Assembly (NCBI GenBank): GCA_030452985.1
Contig: JAKDLG010000014.1
Span: 1-56,040 of the forward strand
Direction of reading: 5' to 3'
Origin: Humibacillus sp.
GTDB taxonomy: Bacteria > Actinomycetota > Actinomycetes > Actinomycetales > Dermatophilaceae
Length of the DNA: 56,040 nucleotides
Below the pieces are notes generated by a model that was not told the DNA's origin, made no database searches, and saw only the letters and a list, made by a program, of their open reading frames with translations. This document shows positions 33,795 to 42,693 of this stretch, piece by piece. The translations under genes and the position numbers were made by a program. Within the stretch, counting starts at the first letter, position 1. Each line of letters opens with the position of its first letter.

Positions 33795-35051
33795 TCAGGT
33801 CGGCCACGCGATGGGCAGGTGGGTGATGCCGTTGATGAAGTTGGACGTCAGATGCGTCGGGCGCCCGGCCAGCTCGACCTGCGGCAGGGCCTGTAGGAAC
33901 TCGGTGAAGAAGATCCGTAGCTGCATGCGGCCGAAGTGGGCGCCCAGACACATGTGCGGGCCGAAGCCGAACGCCAGGTGATCGTTCGGACGGCGCGTGA
34001 TGTCGAAGCGGAACGGGTCGGCGAACACGCGCTCGTCGCAGTGCGCTGACGCGTGGTAGACGACGACCTTGTCGCCGCGGCGGATCGGCTGGCCACCGAG
34101 CACCGTGTCTTCGGTGGCCGTGCGCCGGAACGAGAGCACCGGCGGGTGCCAGCGCAGCATCTCCTCGATGGCGGTGGGCAGCAGACTGAGGTCGGCGCGA
34201 AGCCGGGCGTAGGCATCGGGATGCTCGCAGAGGGCCAGGACACTGCCCGGAAGCGCGCTGCGCACGGTGTCGTTGCCGGCAATGACAAGCAGGAAGAAGA
34301 ACATCTGCAGCTCGGCGTCATCGAGGTGCTGCCCGTCCACCTCGGCGTTCACCAGATCGGTCATCACGTCCTGGCCCGGATGCGCGCGCTTGTGCTCGGC
34401 CAGCCGCAACGCGTAGTCGAACATGTCGCGCAGCATCGTCGGCGAGCGAGGGTTGATGGGCCGACCGTTCTCATCGCGTACAACCTGCGCATGTTCGTCG
34501 TCCTGGTAGCCGATGACCCGGTTGGTCCAGCTCAGCAACAGACCGCGGTCGTGGGCCGGAACCCCGATCAGGTCGGCCAGGTTTGCCAGCGGAAAGACAT
34601 CGGTGACGTCCGCCGGCAGATCGCAGTGCCCTGCCGGTGAGACCGAGTCGATCAACGTCCGAGCCCGGGCGCGGATCTGTTCGGCCGACTGTTCCAGGCG
34701 ACGGCGGGTGAACGCACCGGCGACCAGTCGCCGCAGCCGCAGGTGTTCCGGCGCGTCCATGTTCAAGATCATTCGTCGGATGAAGTCGAGGTCGGTGCCC
34801 TCGGGGTCGCGGATCTGGGTGGCGCCCAGCCACGACGAGTAGAGCGTGGGCGTCTGCAAGACGAACTTGACGTCGGCGTAGCGGGTGACTGCCCAGAACC
34901 CGGGACCGGCCGGCCAGTCGTCGACCGCGTGCTCGTTCTGCCAGCTCACCGGGGCGGTGTCGCGTAGGTGCGCGAACCGCGCGTGAGGCAGGCCGGCGCG
35001 AAAGACGCGGGGGTCGAAGATGTCGGTGGCGGAGGCGTTACCTGATGCCAC
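33795..35051 (-). CDS. Cytochrome P450
   Basis: 418 aa, normal for a soluble bacterial P450. Landmarks: RRLVAGAFTRRRLEQ near residue 110, I-helix oxygen-activating VIAGNDTVRSA (A/G-x-D/N-T; here Asn precedes Asp), ExxR in IEEMLR and haem loop FGFGPHMCLG with Cys near 368. Wording and length recall the CYP124/125/142 group, so steroid, terpenoid or branched lipid substrates are possible but unproven. GTG 35051 is used because it overlaps the stop of the upstream hydrolase by 14 bases, a translational coupling that makes the two an operon. No ferredoxin or reductase is adjacent. Confidence 0.9.
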   Translation of the reverse strand: MASGNASATDIFDPRVFRAGLPHARFAHLRDTAPVSWQNEHAVDDWPAGPGFWAVTRYADVKFVLQTPTLYSSWLGATQIRDPEGTDLDFIRRMILNMDAPEHLRLRRLVAGAFTRRRLEQSAEQIRARARTLIDSVSPAGHCDLPADVTDVFPLANLADLIGVPAHDRGLLLSWTNRVIGYQDDEHAQVVRDENGRPINPRSPTMLRDMFDYALRLAEHKRAHPGQDVMTDLVNAEVDGQHLDDAELQMFFFLLVIAGNDTVRSALPGSVLALCEHPDAYARLRADLSLLPTAIEEMLRWHPPVLSFRRTATEDTVLGGQPIRRGDKVVVYHASAHCDERVFADPFRFDITRRPNDHLAFGFGPHMCLGAHFGRMQLRIFFTEFLQALPQVELAGRPTHLTSNFINGITHLPIAWPT

Positions 35052-35802
35052 CGAGGAACCGCTCGAGGGAGGTGGCCAGGGCGACGGGGGTCTCGTCGAA
35101 GCTGTAGTGGCCGGCGTTGGCGAGCACGTCGATCTCGCAGTTCGGGTACCACTGCGCGAAGGTTGCCTGTGCCACTGGCTCCCCCAGGGCAGGATCGTGC
35201 TCGCCGACGATGACCTTGACCGGAACCGGGTGACCGTCGATCTCGGTGTGGAAGTCGGTCTGGGCCCAGGCGGGCAGGTAGGCCGCGAACGCGTCGACAT
35301 CGGAGGTGGCCTTCGAGTACTCGACCGCAGCGTCGAGCCACACGTCGGTCAGCCGGTTGCCGGTGGTCAGGTCCAAGATGGCTCGACGATTGCCCAGATC
35401 CCTGGCGGCGTTGTCGAACAGGGCCCAGCCATCGGCGTCGAAGGGGACGCCACTGGCCGGTACCGGCGAGACCCCGACCATGGATCGCACTCGATCTGGG
35501 GCTTGCACCAGCACGTGCTGCATGATGCTGCCGCCCATCGAGTGTCCCAGCAGCGAGAAGCTGAAAAGGCCGAGCTGTTCGGCGGCTGCGATCGCGTCGG
35601 CGGCGGCTTCTTCGACGCTGTAGACGCCCTTCTCGTTCTTGCGGGTGCCGTAGCCGCGGTAGTCGAGGAAGTGGTACGTGTACCGGGCGCCGTCCAGATA
35701 GGGCGCCACCGTGCGCCACGATCGACCGGTACCGAACCAGCCGTGCAGACCGAGAACGGCGTGCGGACCGTGCCCCACCGTCAAGGCCGGTTCGAGACTC
35801 AT
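35038..35802 (-). CDS. Alpha/beta hydrolase upstream of P450
   Basis: 254 aa: GLHGWFGTGRSW oxyanion region, LDYRGYGTRK, nucleophile elbow LLGHSMGG (Ser near 94), acid in IVGEHDPALGEP and a late His in NAGHYSFDETPVALA. A consensus AGGAGG lies before the ATG at 35802. The gene overlaps the P450 start, so both are made together; hydrolase-plus-P450 pairs are seen in degradation or tailoring of esters. The substrate is unknown. An upstream in-frame extension exists but lacks support. Confidence 0.87.
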   Translation of the reverse strand: MSLEPALTVGHGPHAVLGLHGWFGTGRSWRTVAPYLDGARYTYHFLDYRGYGTRKNEKGVYSVEEAAADAIAAAEQLGLFSFSLLGHSMGGSIMQHVLVQAPDRVRSMVGVSPVPASGVPFDADGWALFDNAARDLGNRRAILDLTTGNRLTDVWLDAAVEYSKATSDVDAFAAYLPAWAQTDFHTEIDGHPVPVKVIVGEHDPALGEPVAQATFAQWYPNCEIDVLANAGHYSFDETPVALATSLERFLGGIR

Positions 35803-35929
35803 AAGAAACCTCCTCACTGACGAATGGGAGCTGCTGCAAGCGAGGGTCGCTTCGCCGCCAGCGCTTTGGTGCAGGCTAGGTTTCCCGGCCAGGAACGTCA
35901 ATGGCCCGCCGTCAGGCCTGAGCTCCCGG

Positions 35930-36925
35930 TCAGGGTCGGGCGAGTGTCACCGTGCGCACGCCGCGCAGGTGCAGGTCGCTGCGGTGCAGCAACGCGTGCG
36001 GGCCACGATCGTCAAGCAGAGCCGCAAGGGTGAGCCCGTCCTCCTCGTCGAGGCGGCCGGTGAGGCCGTGCGACAGCCGGTCGAACCAGCTTCGGGCGTA
36101 CCCGCCGGCGAGGGGGTGGTGCGGCGGGTCCTCGTCGATGACGAAGTCGTGCTGGTCGACCACCGTCCACCCGGCCTCGCCGAGCACCGCGGCCCATGAC
36201 GCACCCAAGGTCGGCACGACCTCGGCGTGCACGGTGGCGAGCGCCTCGAGGGCCCGCGTCTCGAAGCCCGGTCGGCCGACACCAAGACTCTCGGGCAGGA
36301 AGCGCACTGGCTCGTCGAACTCCGCCACGGCGATCAGCCCCCCACGACGGGTGATCCCGCGAAGCTCCGAGAGCGTGCGGGTCGGGTCGGCGAGGTGGTG
36401 CAGCGACATCGAGGCCCACGTGAGGTCGATCGGATCTAGGGCGGGCCAGCCGACGTCGAGGTCGGCCACCAGCGTGCGCACCCGGTCGTCGAGGCCGGCA
36501 GCCTGCGCTTTCGCGTCCACCCGGGCGAGCGACTGCTCGGAGACGTCGATGGCGATCACCTCGGCGTCCGGCATCCGGCCGGCCAGGCCGACCGCCCCGG
36601 TACCGGTGCCGGCCCCAAGGTCGATCACCAGGGCCGGTGTGTTCCGCACCGTCTCGGGCGTGTCCGAGATGGCCGCCGTCACCCGGTCGAGTGCAGCGTC
36701 CCAGTAGTCCCGCAGGACCTGCCCGTCGAGGTCGAGCAGGTCCGCGCCCTCGGCCTCGGATGCCGGACCGCCGTGGGTGTGGCCGCCGCCGTCGTGGACG
36801 CCGCCGTCGTGGCCGCAGTCATCGTGGGCGCCACGGTGGCCGTCATCGTGGCTGTCAGCGTGGCTTTCGGCATGGCGCAGGCCTTCGTGGCGGCTGGTCG
36901 TGTCTTCGTGGTGGGAGTGCGACAT
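35930..36925 (-). CDS. SAM methyltransferase with His-rich N-terminus
   Basis: 331 aa. The first 53 residues contain 13 His in a HxH / SHADSHDDGH-type low-complexity segment that looks metal-binding. From about 80 onward comes a class I methyltransferase: VIDLGAGTGTGAVG (motif I), VIAIDVSEQSL, then DLTWASMSLHHLADP with the conserved acceptor-side motif. Such His-rich leaders are unusual for methyltransferases. The gene is divergent from an XRE-cupin regulator. The ATG at 36925 is chosen because it begins the His segment; the frame is open further upstream but overlaps the other gene's operator. Confidence 0.82.
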   Translation of the reverse strand: MSHSHHEDTTSRHEGLRHAESHADSHDDGHRGAHDDCGHDGGVHDGGGHTHGGPASEAEGADLLDLDGQVLRDYWDAALDRVTAAISDTPETVRNTPALVIDLGAGTGTGAVGLAGRMPDAEVIAIDVSEQSLARVDAKAQAAGLDDRVRTLVADLDVGWPALDPIDLTWASMSLHHLADPTRTLSELRGITRRGGLIAVAEFDEPVRFLPESLGVGRPGFETRALEALATVHAEVVPTLGASWAAVLGEAGWTVVDQHDFVIDEDPPHHPLAGGYARSWFDRLSHGLTGRLDEEDGLTLAALLDDRGPHALLHRSDLHLRGVRTVTLARP

Positions 36926-36945
36926 GACCACCACGCTAGGCCAAT

Positions 36946-36983
36946 CTTGCGTCTGAGGCATATCATCTTGCCAATGACGCAAG
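36946..36983. promoter_or_regulatory. Candidate operator overlapping XRE-cupin start
   Basis: CTTGCGTC (36946-36953) and GACGCAAG (36976-36983) are exact 8-bp inverted copies around a 22-base spacer. The right arm overlaps the regulator ATG at 36974. TATCAT at 36961-36966 could be the -10 box of a leaderless transcript. Binding here would block both divergent genes. Confidence 0.55.
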
Positions 36984-37540
36984 AAATCGATCTCGACGCG
37001 CTGATCCGGGCCAGGGTGCGTGGTCTGCGAATCGCTCGCGGGTGGTCACTCGACGCACTGGCCGCGCGGTGCGGTCTCAGCCCCTCGACCCTGAGCCGGC
37101 TCGAGACCGGGCACCGCCGGATCGCCATCGACCAGCTCAGCCCCATCGCCCGGGCCCTCGGTACGAGCATCGACCAGCTCGTCGAGGTCGCGGGCGACGA
37201 CGACGTCGTGATCCACCCGCGCCGCGACACCACCCACGGCCGCACGACGTGGCTGCTCACCCGCGAGGACGAGCCGCACGGCCTGGTGGTGGCGAAGATG
37301 CGGATCACGGCTCGTCGCCACCACGGCCGGCTCGGCGTGCACCCGGGGCACGAGTGGTTCACCGTGCTGTCGGGCACCGCCCGACTGCACCTCGGCGAGC
37401 GCGTCGTGCTGGTCGAAGCGGGCGAGTCGGCTCAGTTCTCGACGATGGTGCCGCACGCGATCACGACCGCTGAGGGCCCGGTCGAGATCATCATCGTGCT
37501 GGACCGCGACGGACGTCGAGCCCACCTCGACTCTGCGTAG
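36974..37540 (+). CDS. XRE-family HTH - cupin regulator
   Basis: 188 aa. Residues 10-63 are a Cro/CI HTH (VRGLRIARGWSLDALAARCGLSPSTLSRLETGHRRIAIDQLSPIARALGTS); residues 90-188 are a cupin barrel (LGVHPGHEWFTVLSGTARLHLGERVVLVEAGESAQFSTMVPHAI), with His and Glu at metal-ligand positions. Such proteins sense small molecules or metals and repress neighbouring genes. It is divergent from the His-rich methyltransferase, with an inverted repeat overlapping its start, suggesting control of both. The ATG has no clear ribosome site, consistent with leaderless mRNA. Confidence 0.88.
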   Translation: MTQEIDLDALIRARVRGLRIARGWSLDALAARCGLSPSTLSRLETGHRRIAIDQLSPIARALGTSIDQLVEVAGDDDVVIHPRRDTTHGRTTWLLTREDEPHGLVVAKMRITARRHHGRLGVHPGHEWFTVLSGTARLHLGERVVLVEAGESAQFSTMVPHAITTAEGPVEIIIVLDRDGRRAHLDSA

Positions 37541-37575
37541 GAAGAAGCGACGGCGCCGGTACGGGACGCGGGTCG

Positions 37576-38211
37576 CTAGCTCCGGGCGTTCCAGGTCTCG
37601 TGGATGTCGCGGCGCATGGTTGCTCTGGCCCTGGTCTGAGCGACGATTCCGACGATGGCCAGCACCACCATCGCCAGGTCCCAGCCCGGGCTCACGTTGA
37701 TCGCGTCGGTCAAGGCAGTCTGGGTGAAGTCGGCGGTGTGCAGCGAGCCCACCAGCAGCATCAGACCGGCGACCACGCTGACCGCTCCCGCGACCGAGCT
37801 GACGACGGCGAGCACGATCATCGGCAGGTTCCCGACGACCGACACCAGGCCCAGCACCGCGCCGACCACGAGGCCCACCAGAACGGCCACCCAGTTCCAG
37901 CCGACCCCCAGGGCGACGACGAGACCAGAACCGATCGCGAAGCCGAACGCCGCCATGGCGATGATCACGGCCGCCGCGTAGTAGAAGTAGGCCAGAGCGG
38001 CGAAGATCATGGCGAAGATGAAGCCGGTCACCCAGCCGAGGGCCGTGCCCAGGAACCGCTCATCCGCGAGACCGGCGAAGAGTCCGGCCCCCAAGGCGAA
38101 GCCGGCGAAGACGCCCCACACGGTCAGCATGAAGCGCAGCACGAACTGTCCGGCGAAGAGCATGAAGCCACCGGCGAGGATCGCCAAGAGACCCGAAACG
38201 ATATCTGCCAT
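37576..38211 (-). CDS. Small multi-pass membrane protein (DUF4203-like)
   Basis: 211 aa with seven predicted hydrophobic segments and many Gly/Ala (GLLAILAGGFMLFAGQFVL, FMLTVWGVFAGFALGAG, ALGWVTGFIFAMIFAALAYFYY, GVGWNWVAVLVGLVVGAVLGL, and so on). The layout recalls DUF4203/TMEM198-type membrane proteins; the function is unknown. The ATG at 38211 fits the first helix; the frame continues upstream without support. It lies alone between two divergent units, 335 bases from the next gene. Confidence 0.7.
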   Translation of the reverse strand: MADIVSGLLAILAGGFMLFAGQFVLRFMLTVWGVFAGFALGAGLFAGLADERFLGTALGWVTGFIFAMIFAALAYFYYAAAVIIAMAAFGFAIGSGLVVALGVGWNWVAVLVGLVVGAVLGLVSVVGNLPMIVLAVVSSVAGAVSVVAGLMLLVGSLHTADFTQTALTDAINVSPGWDLAMVVLAIVGIVAQTRARATMRRDIHETWNARS

Positions 38212-38546
38212 GCCTGCAATGTAGACGTCCCGACGCCGACCGGGGCCAAGACCCTGCCCGATCCCTGGTCCGAGCGCACGGCCGGAGCCCGGTGAGGTGT
38301 CAAGGCGTGGCGCAGTCTGTTGGGGTGCCTGGCAAGGCCGGTGCCAGAGGTGCATCAAGGGGGTGGGACGTTCGCCTCTGACGGCTGCCGGGGGATTGCC
38401 AGAGAGTGGGCGAAGGAGTGCTGCTTCGACGGTGGACGGGTGGCCCGGCCGTCGGGAAGACGGGCGCGCACCGGCCGGCGCGACCGCGCAACGGCCCATT
38501 GACGGTCCTGCTTGGGTGCCGCCACGGAAGAGACTGGGAGACACGG
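38212..38546. other. Intergenic stretch, nothing recognised
   Basis: 335 bases between divergent genes. No clear -35/-10 pair, inverted repeat or hairpin with a T-tract was found by eye. It should hold the promoters of both the membrane protein and the acyl-CoA hydrolase gene. Confidence 0.4.
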
Positions 38547-39779
38547 ATGCGCATCGTCTCGGAACATCAGCTGGCCCAGGAGTTCGAGCGACTGGCCAGG
38601 CCGGAACCGCGAGTGGTGGCCAGCGGGAACTTCGCGACACCGCAGCGCTTGCTCTCTCTGTTCGACAGCGCCACCGAGCGCTACCGCCTGTTCATGCTCA
38701 ACGCACACGTAGCGCTTCCGGAGCGGGAGGGCGTCATCTACGAGTCCCCCTTCGTCGGCCCCGGCATGCGCGGGCGAGGAAGCCGACTGGACTACCTGCC
38801 GATGCGACTCTCCCTCGTTCCGCGGCTCTTCTCACGATCCCGACCACCCGACGTGGTCTTGCTGCACACCTCGACCGTCAGCTCCGGAAAGGTCTCGCTC
38901 GGCATCGAGGTCAACATCCTCGTCGCGGCTATCGAGCAGACCCGGGCCCGGGGCGGTGTGGTGGTCGCCCAGCTCAACCCCCGGATGCCCTACACCTTCG
39001 GTGACGGGGAGATCGACACCGACCTGATCGACGTGGCCATTGAAGTCGACGAGGAGCTGCCCTCCCCCTCGCGGAGTTCCGCCGGCCCGGTGGCCGCTGC
39101 CATCGGTGACCAGGTCTCTCGGTTGGTCGACGACGGATGCACCCTCCAGCTGGGGATCGGGACGATTCCCGACGCGACTCTCGATGCGATCACCGGGCGG
39201 CAGGGCTTGGCCGTGTGGTCGGAGATGATCAGCGACGGAACCCTCAGGCTCGAGCGGCAAGGAGCATTGGACCGAGCCCGCCCGATCGTGGCCACCTTCC
39301 TGTTCGGTTCACCCGAGCTGTACGGCTGGGTGAACCACAATCCGCGGATCCGACTGATGCGCACCGAGACGACCAACGACCCGGGGATGATCGCCCGCCA
39401 GCCGTCGATGACCTCGATCAACACCGCCCTGCAGGTCGACCTGTTCGCGCAGGCCAACGCCAACCACGTGGCCGGGCAGATCTACTCGGGGTTCGGCGGA
39501 CAGACCGACTTCACGGTCGGGGCGTTGCACTCCAGGAACGGGCAGGCCGTGATCGCGCTGCCGTCCTGGCACGCCAAGAGCGACTCGTCCACGATCGTCG
39601 CCGCACTCACCGGGCCGGTGACCTCGTTTCAGCACTCGGCGCTGGTCACCGAGCACGGGTGCGCCCACGTCTTCGGCCGCAGCCAACGGGCCCAGGCCCG
39701 GCTCATCATCGACACGATCGCCCACCCCGACGCCCGGGACCGGCTCCATGAAGCCGCGACCGGCATCGGCCTGGGCTAA
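38547..39779 (+). CDS. Acetyl-CoA hydrolase/transferase family protein
   Basis: 410 aa of the acetyl-CoA hydrolase / 4-hydroxybutyrate CoA-transferase superfamily. The family's active-site segment SEMISDG supplies the catalytic Glu near residue 231; an earlier GIGTIPD motif and the late GFGGQTDF carry the oxyanion and CoA-binding loops. Such enzymes hydrolyse acyl-CoA or move CoA between acids such as acetate and 4-hydroxybutyrate. The ATG at 38547 has GGGAG upstream. It is followed, 100 bases later, by a PfkB kinase, with a weak hairpin between. Confidence 0.88.
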   Translation: MRIVSEHQLAQEFERLARPEPRVVASGNFATPQRLLSLFDSATERYRLFMLNAHVALPEREGVIYESPFVGPGMRGRGSRLDYLPMRLSLVPRLFSRSRPPDVVLLHTSTVSSGKVSLGIEVNILVAAIEQTRARGGVVVAQLNPRMPYTFGDGEIDTDLIDVAIEVDEELPSPSRSSAGPVAAAIGDQVSRLVDDGCTLQLGIGTIPDATLDAITGRQGLAVWSEMISDGTLRLERQGALDRARPIVATFLFGSPELYGWVNHNPRIRLMRTETTNDPGMIARQPSMTSINTALQVDLFAQANANHVAGQIYSGFGGQTDFTVGALHSRNGQAVIALPSWHAKSDSSTIVAALTGPVTSFQHSALVTEHGCAHVFGRSQRAQARLIIDTIAHPDARDRLHEAATGIGLG

Positions 39780-39799
39780 CCCTTCGCCGCCGCTCGGTC

Positions 39800-39815
39800 G
39801 GGCCCTTCGGCCCTG
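39800..39815 (+). terminator. Weak hairpin after acyl-CoA hydrolase gene
   Basis: GGGCC (39800-39804) pairs with GGCCC (39809-39813) across a CTTC loop, followed by TG rather than a T-run. A short stem without a real T-tract makes this a weak terminator call. Confidence 0.3.
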
Positions 39816-39881
39816 TTCACTGCGAGGTGGGTGGGTGATGATCGGGCAGTCGGCGGAAGTGAGATCAGGGAGGCGATCGAA

Positions 39882-40865
39882 ATGTCAGGCATCGTGACGT
39901 TGACGATGAACCCTGCCCTTGATGTCACGACGAGAACCATGAAGGTCGCCCCCACCGAGAAGCTGCGCTGTGGCCCCCCACGCTATGACCCTGGTGGGGG
40001 CGGGATCATCGTGGCACGGGTCCTTCGAGAGCTCGGAGGGTCTCCGATCGCCGTGTTCCCGGCCGGCGGGCCGTCGGGAAAGCTGTTCGAGACGTTGTTG
40101 GCTGCGCACGGTGTCTCGGGTCGGTGCATCGCGATCGACGCTCCCACGCGTGAGAGCCTGACCGTCGATGAGGAACAGACCGGCCAGCAGTACCGGTTCG
40201 TACTGCCTGGGCCAGAGCTCACGACGGCCGAGCAGGAGAAGTGCCTGGTGATGCTGGCCGAGGTCGCGCGCGGCGCCGGGTACGTCGTCGCAAGCGGCAG
40301 CCTGCCACCAGGTGTACCGCCCGACTTCTATCAGCGCGTCGCGACGATTGCGCGCGAACTGGGGGCCCGCTTCATTCTGGACACCTCCGGTGAGGCCTTG
40401 CGGCACATGCGATCTGACGTCTACCTTCTCAAGCCCAGCATCCGAGAGCTGCGTGAATGTGTGGGTCGCGTGCTTCTGACCGAGCACGACCAGCTGCTGG
40501 CGGCGCGCGAGCTGATCCTGGCGGGGATCACCGAGGTGGTCGTGCTCTCGCTGGGGGCGCAGGGTGCGTTGGCGGTGACGGCCCAAGGGCACGAGCGGCT
40601 GGATGCGATCACCGTCCCGGCGGGCAGTGGCGTGGGTGCGGGCGACAGCATGCTGGCGGCGATCACGTTGGGCCTGAGCCGTGACTGGGCGTTGGGTGAC
40701 GCCGTGCGGCTGGGGGTCGCAGCCGGCGCCGCGATGCTCCTGAGGCCCGGGTCCGAACCGTGCCGCCGTCAGGACGTGGAGCGCCTCTACGCGGGGCTCG
40801 GCGATCGGCATGACCTCCGACCGCGGCAGGTTCAAGAGGTGTCGATGGGTGCGCCGGCACGGTAG
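39882..40865 (+). CDS. PfkB-family sugar kinase (phosphofructokinase-like)
   Basis: 327 aa. Typical carbohydrate-kinase fold: N-terminal TLTMNPALDVTT, glycine-rich DPGGGGIIVARVLRELGGSPIAVFPAGG (substrate loop), GYVVASGSLPPGVPPDFYQRVA and the ATP/anion-hole motif GSGVGAGDSMLAA with the catalytic Asp. The overall resemblance is to E. coli PfkB and LacC/1-phosphofructokinase-type enzymes, which phosphorylate fructose- or tagatose-phosphates. GGGAGG precedes the ATG. No PTS or transporter gene is adjacent, so it is not a typical fru operon. Confidence 0.88.
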   Translation: MSGIVTLTMNPALDVTTRTMKVAPTEKLRCGPPRYDPGGGGIIVARVLRELGGSPIAVFPAGGPSGKLFETLLAAHGVSGRCIAIDAPTRESLTVDEEQTGQQYRFVLPGPELTTAEQEKCLVMLAEVARGAGYVVASGSLPPGVPPDFYQRVATIARELGARFILDTSGEALRHMRSDVYLLKPSIRELRECVGRVLLTEHDQLLAARELILAGITEVVVLSLGAQGALAVTAQGHERLDAITVPAGSGVGAGDSMLAAITLGLSRDWALGDAVRLGVAAGAAMLLRPGSEPCRRQDVERLYAGLGDRHDLRPRQVQEVSMGAPAR

Positions 40866-41061
40866 CAGGCGGCCGCTTCCCACCCCAGTCACGGCATCCG
40901 AACCAATTCACGGCGTCGGGATCTGCACATGGTTGACGCACGTCGCCGCGTCGTAGGCGCTGGCCACTCTGCCACGGCCATACGTAGTACCGATCGGGCC
41001 CCGGTTCGCCTTACACTGCGGCTTCGACAACGTCGTCGCCGCCCGCCAAGGAGGCCCGGTC

Positions 41062-42693
41062 ATGCCCGAGGTTCCCGGACAACACATCCGCAAGTACGCA
41101 CCCGATCCAGCTCGAGGGGCGGAGGTCGACCAGCGCTCGCCCGGCGAGGCGGCTCCGTCAGAGTCGCTCAACGAGTCGCGGCGCCGCTGGGTCGGCCTGG
41201 CAAGTGGTCTCGTGTTCGCGCTCTTGGTCTACGTGCTGCTGCCCGAAGACCTCGCGAGCGGGGCGAAGCTGACAGCGGCAACCGCCGTGCTGATGGGGCT
41301 GTGGTGGATGACCGAGGCCATCCCGATTCCGGCGACGGCTTTGGTGCCGCTCGTCGTCTTTCCGGTCCTGGGCGACGACGTCGAGTTCAATGCCGTGGGT
41401 GCTCGCTACGGCGACAGCATCATCTTCTTGTTCATGGGCGGGTTCATGCTGGCGCTGGCGATGCAGCGCTGGAACCTGCACCGTCGCATCGCCCTGCTGA
41501 CCGTGCGGGCCATGGGGACCAAGCCGCCGCAGGTGATCGCCGGATTCATGATCGCGACCGGCTTTCTCTCGATGTGGGTCTCGAACACGGCCACGGCCGT
41601 CATGATGCTGCCGATCGGGGTCTCCGTGTTGCTGCTCGTCGGCAACCTCGGCGGACCCAAGGAGGATGAGGCCACTGACGAAGATGACACGGCCGGCGCC
41701 GACCTTGCGGATGCCGACCCGCAGAGCAGCAAGGCCAAGAACGCCATCATCGAGTCGAACTTCGGTACCGCCCTCATGCTGGGCATCGCCTACGCCGCGT
41801 CGCTGGGCTCGCTGGCCACGATCATCGGCACCCCGCCGAACACCCTGCTCGTGGGCTATCTCAAGGAGACCCACGACATCGAGATCGGCTTCGGTCAGTG
41901 GATGCTCGTCGGCCTACCGCTCGCGGTCGTCTTCACGGTGATCGCGTGGTTCCTGCTCACCAAGGTGCTCTTCAAGCCGGAGATCGACGAGATTCCCGGT
42001 GGCCGACAGCTGATGGACGACGAGCTCGCAAAGCTCGGACCGACCTCGACCGGCGAGAAGCGGGTGCTTGCGATCTTCGTGCTCGCCGCGGTCAGCTGGA
42101 TCGGCTTCCCGCTTGTCTTCGACACTTCACCGATCAGCGACTCCGGCATCGCAATGACGATCGGGGTGCTGTTGTTCATCCTGCCCGGCGGCGCCGCTCG
42201 CGGTGTGCGCCTGCTCGACTGGGAGTCGGCCAAGGAGCTGCCCTGGGGGGTGCTGTTGCTGTTCGGCGGCGGGCTGGCCCTCTCCGGGCAGTTCACCAGC
42301 TCCGGCCTGACGAAGTGGATCGGCCAGCAGGCGAGCGCGCTGTCCGTGCTGCCGGTGGTGCTGGTCGTCGCGATTCTCGCGGCCGTCATCCTGTTCCTGA
42401 CGGAGCTCACCAGCAACACGGCGACTGCCGCCACCTTCCTGCCGGTCGCGGGAGGCATCGCCCTCGGCCTCGACCTCAACCCGATGCTGTTGACCATCCC
42501 CGTCGCTCTGGCCGCGACCTGCGCGTTCATGCTGCCGGTGGCGACCCCGCCCAACGCGATTGCCTACGGCTCCGGCTACGTCACCGTCGCGCAGATGATT
42601 CGCGGCGGTGTCTGGCTGAACCTCATCGGCATCGTCCTGGTCACCATCACGACGATGACCGTGGCGGCCTGGGTGTTCAGCCTGACGTTCTGA
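41062..42693 (+). CDS. DASS-family sodium/anion symporter
   Basis: 543 aa with 11 to 12 membrane helices. Two SNT motifs are present, SNTATAVMMLPIG in the first half and TELTSNTATAATFLPV in the second, the paired re-entrant hairpins of SLC13/DASS transporters. TTPPNA-like sites (GTPPNTLL and ATPPNAIAY) follow each. These carry di- or tricarboxylates or sulfate with Na+. A hydrophilic acidic loop near 197-225 (DEATDEDDTAGADLADADPQ) is an unusual insertion. GGAGG lies seven bases before the ATG. The 3' end overlaps the convergent gene by 17 bases. Confidence 0.92.
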   Translation: MPEVPGQHIRKYAPDPARGAEVDQRSPGEAAPSESLNESRRRWVGLASGLVFALLVYVLLPEDLASGAKLTAATAVLMGLWWMTEAIPIPATALVPLVVFPVLGDDVEFNAVGARYGDSIIFLFMGGFMLALAMQRWNLHRRIALLTVRAMGTKPPQVIAGFMIATGFLSMWVSNTATAVMMLPIGVSVLLLVGNLGGPKEDEATDEDDTAGADLADADPQSSKAKNAIIESNFGTALMLGIAYAASLGSLATIIGTPPNTLLVGYLKETHDIEIGFGQWMLVGLPLAVVFTVIAWFLLTKVLFKPEIDEIPGGRQLMDDELAKLGPTSTGEKRVLAIFVLAAVSWIGFPLVFDTSPISDSGIAMTIGVLLFILPGGAARGVRLLDWESAKELPWGVLLLFGGGLALSGQFTSSGLTKWIGQQASALSVLPVVLVVAILAAVILFLTELTSNTATAATFLPVAGGIALGLDLNPMLLTIPVALAATCAFMLPVATPPNAIAYGSGYVTVAQMIRGGVWLNLIGIVLVTITTMTVAAWVFSLTF

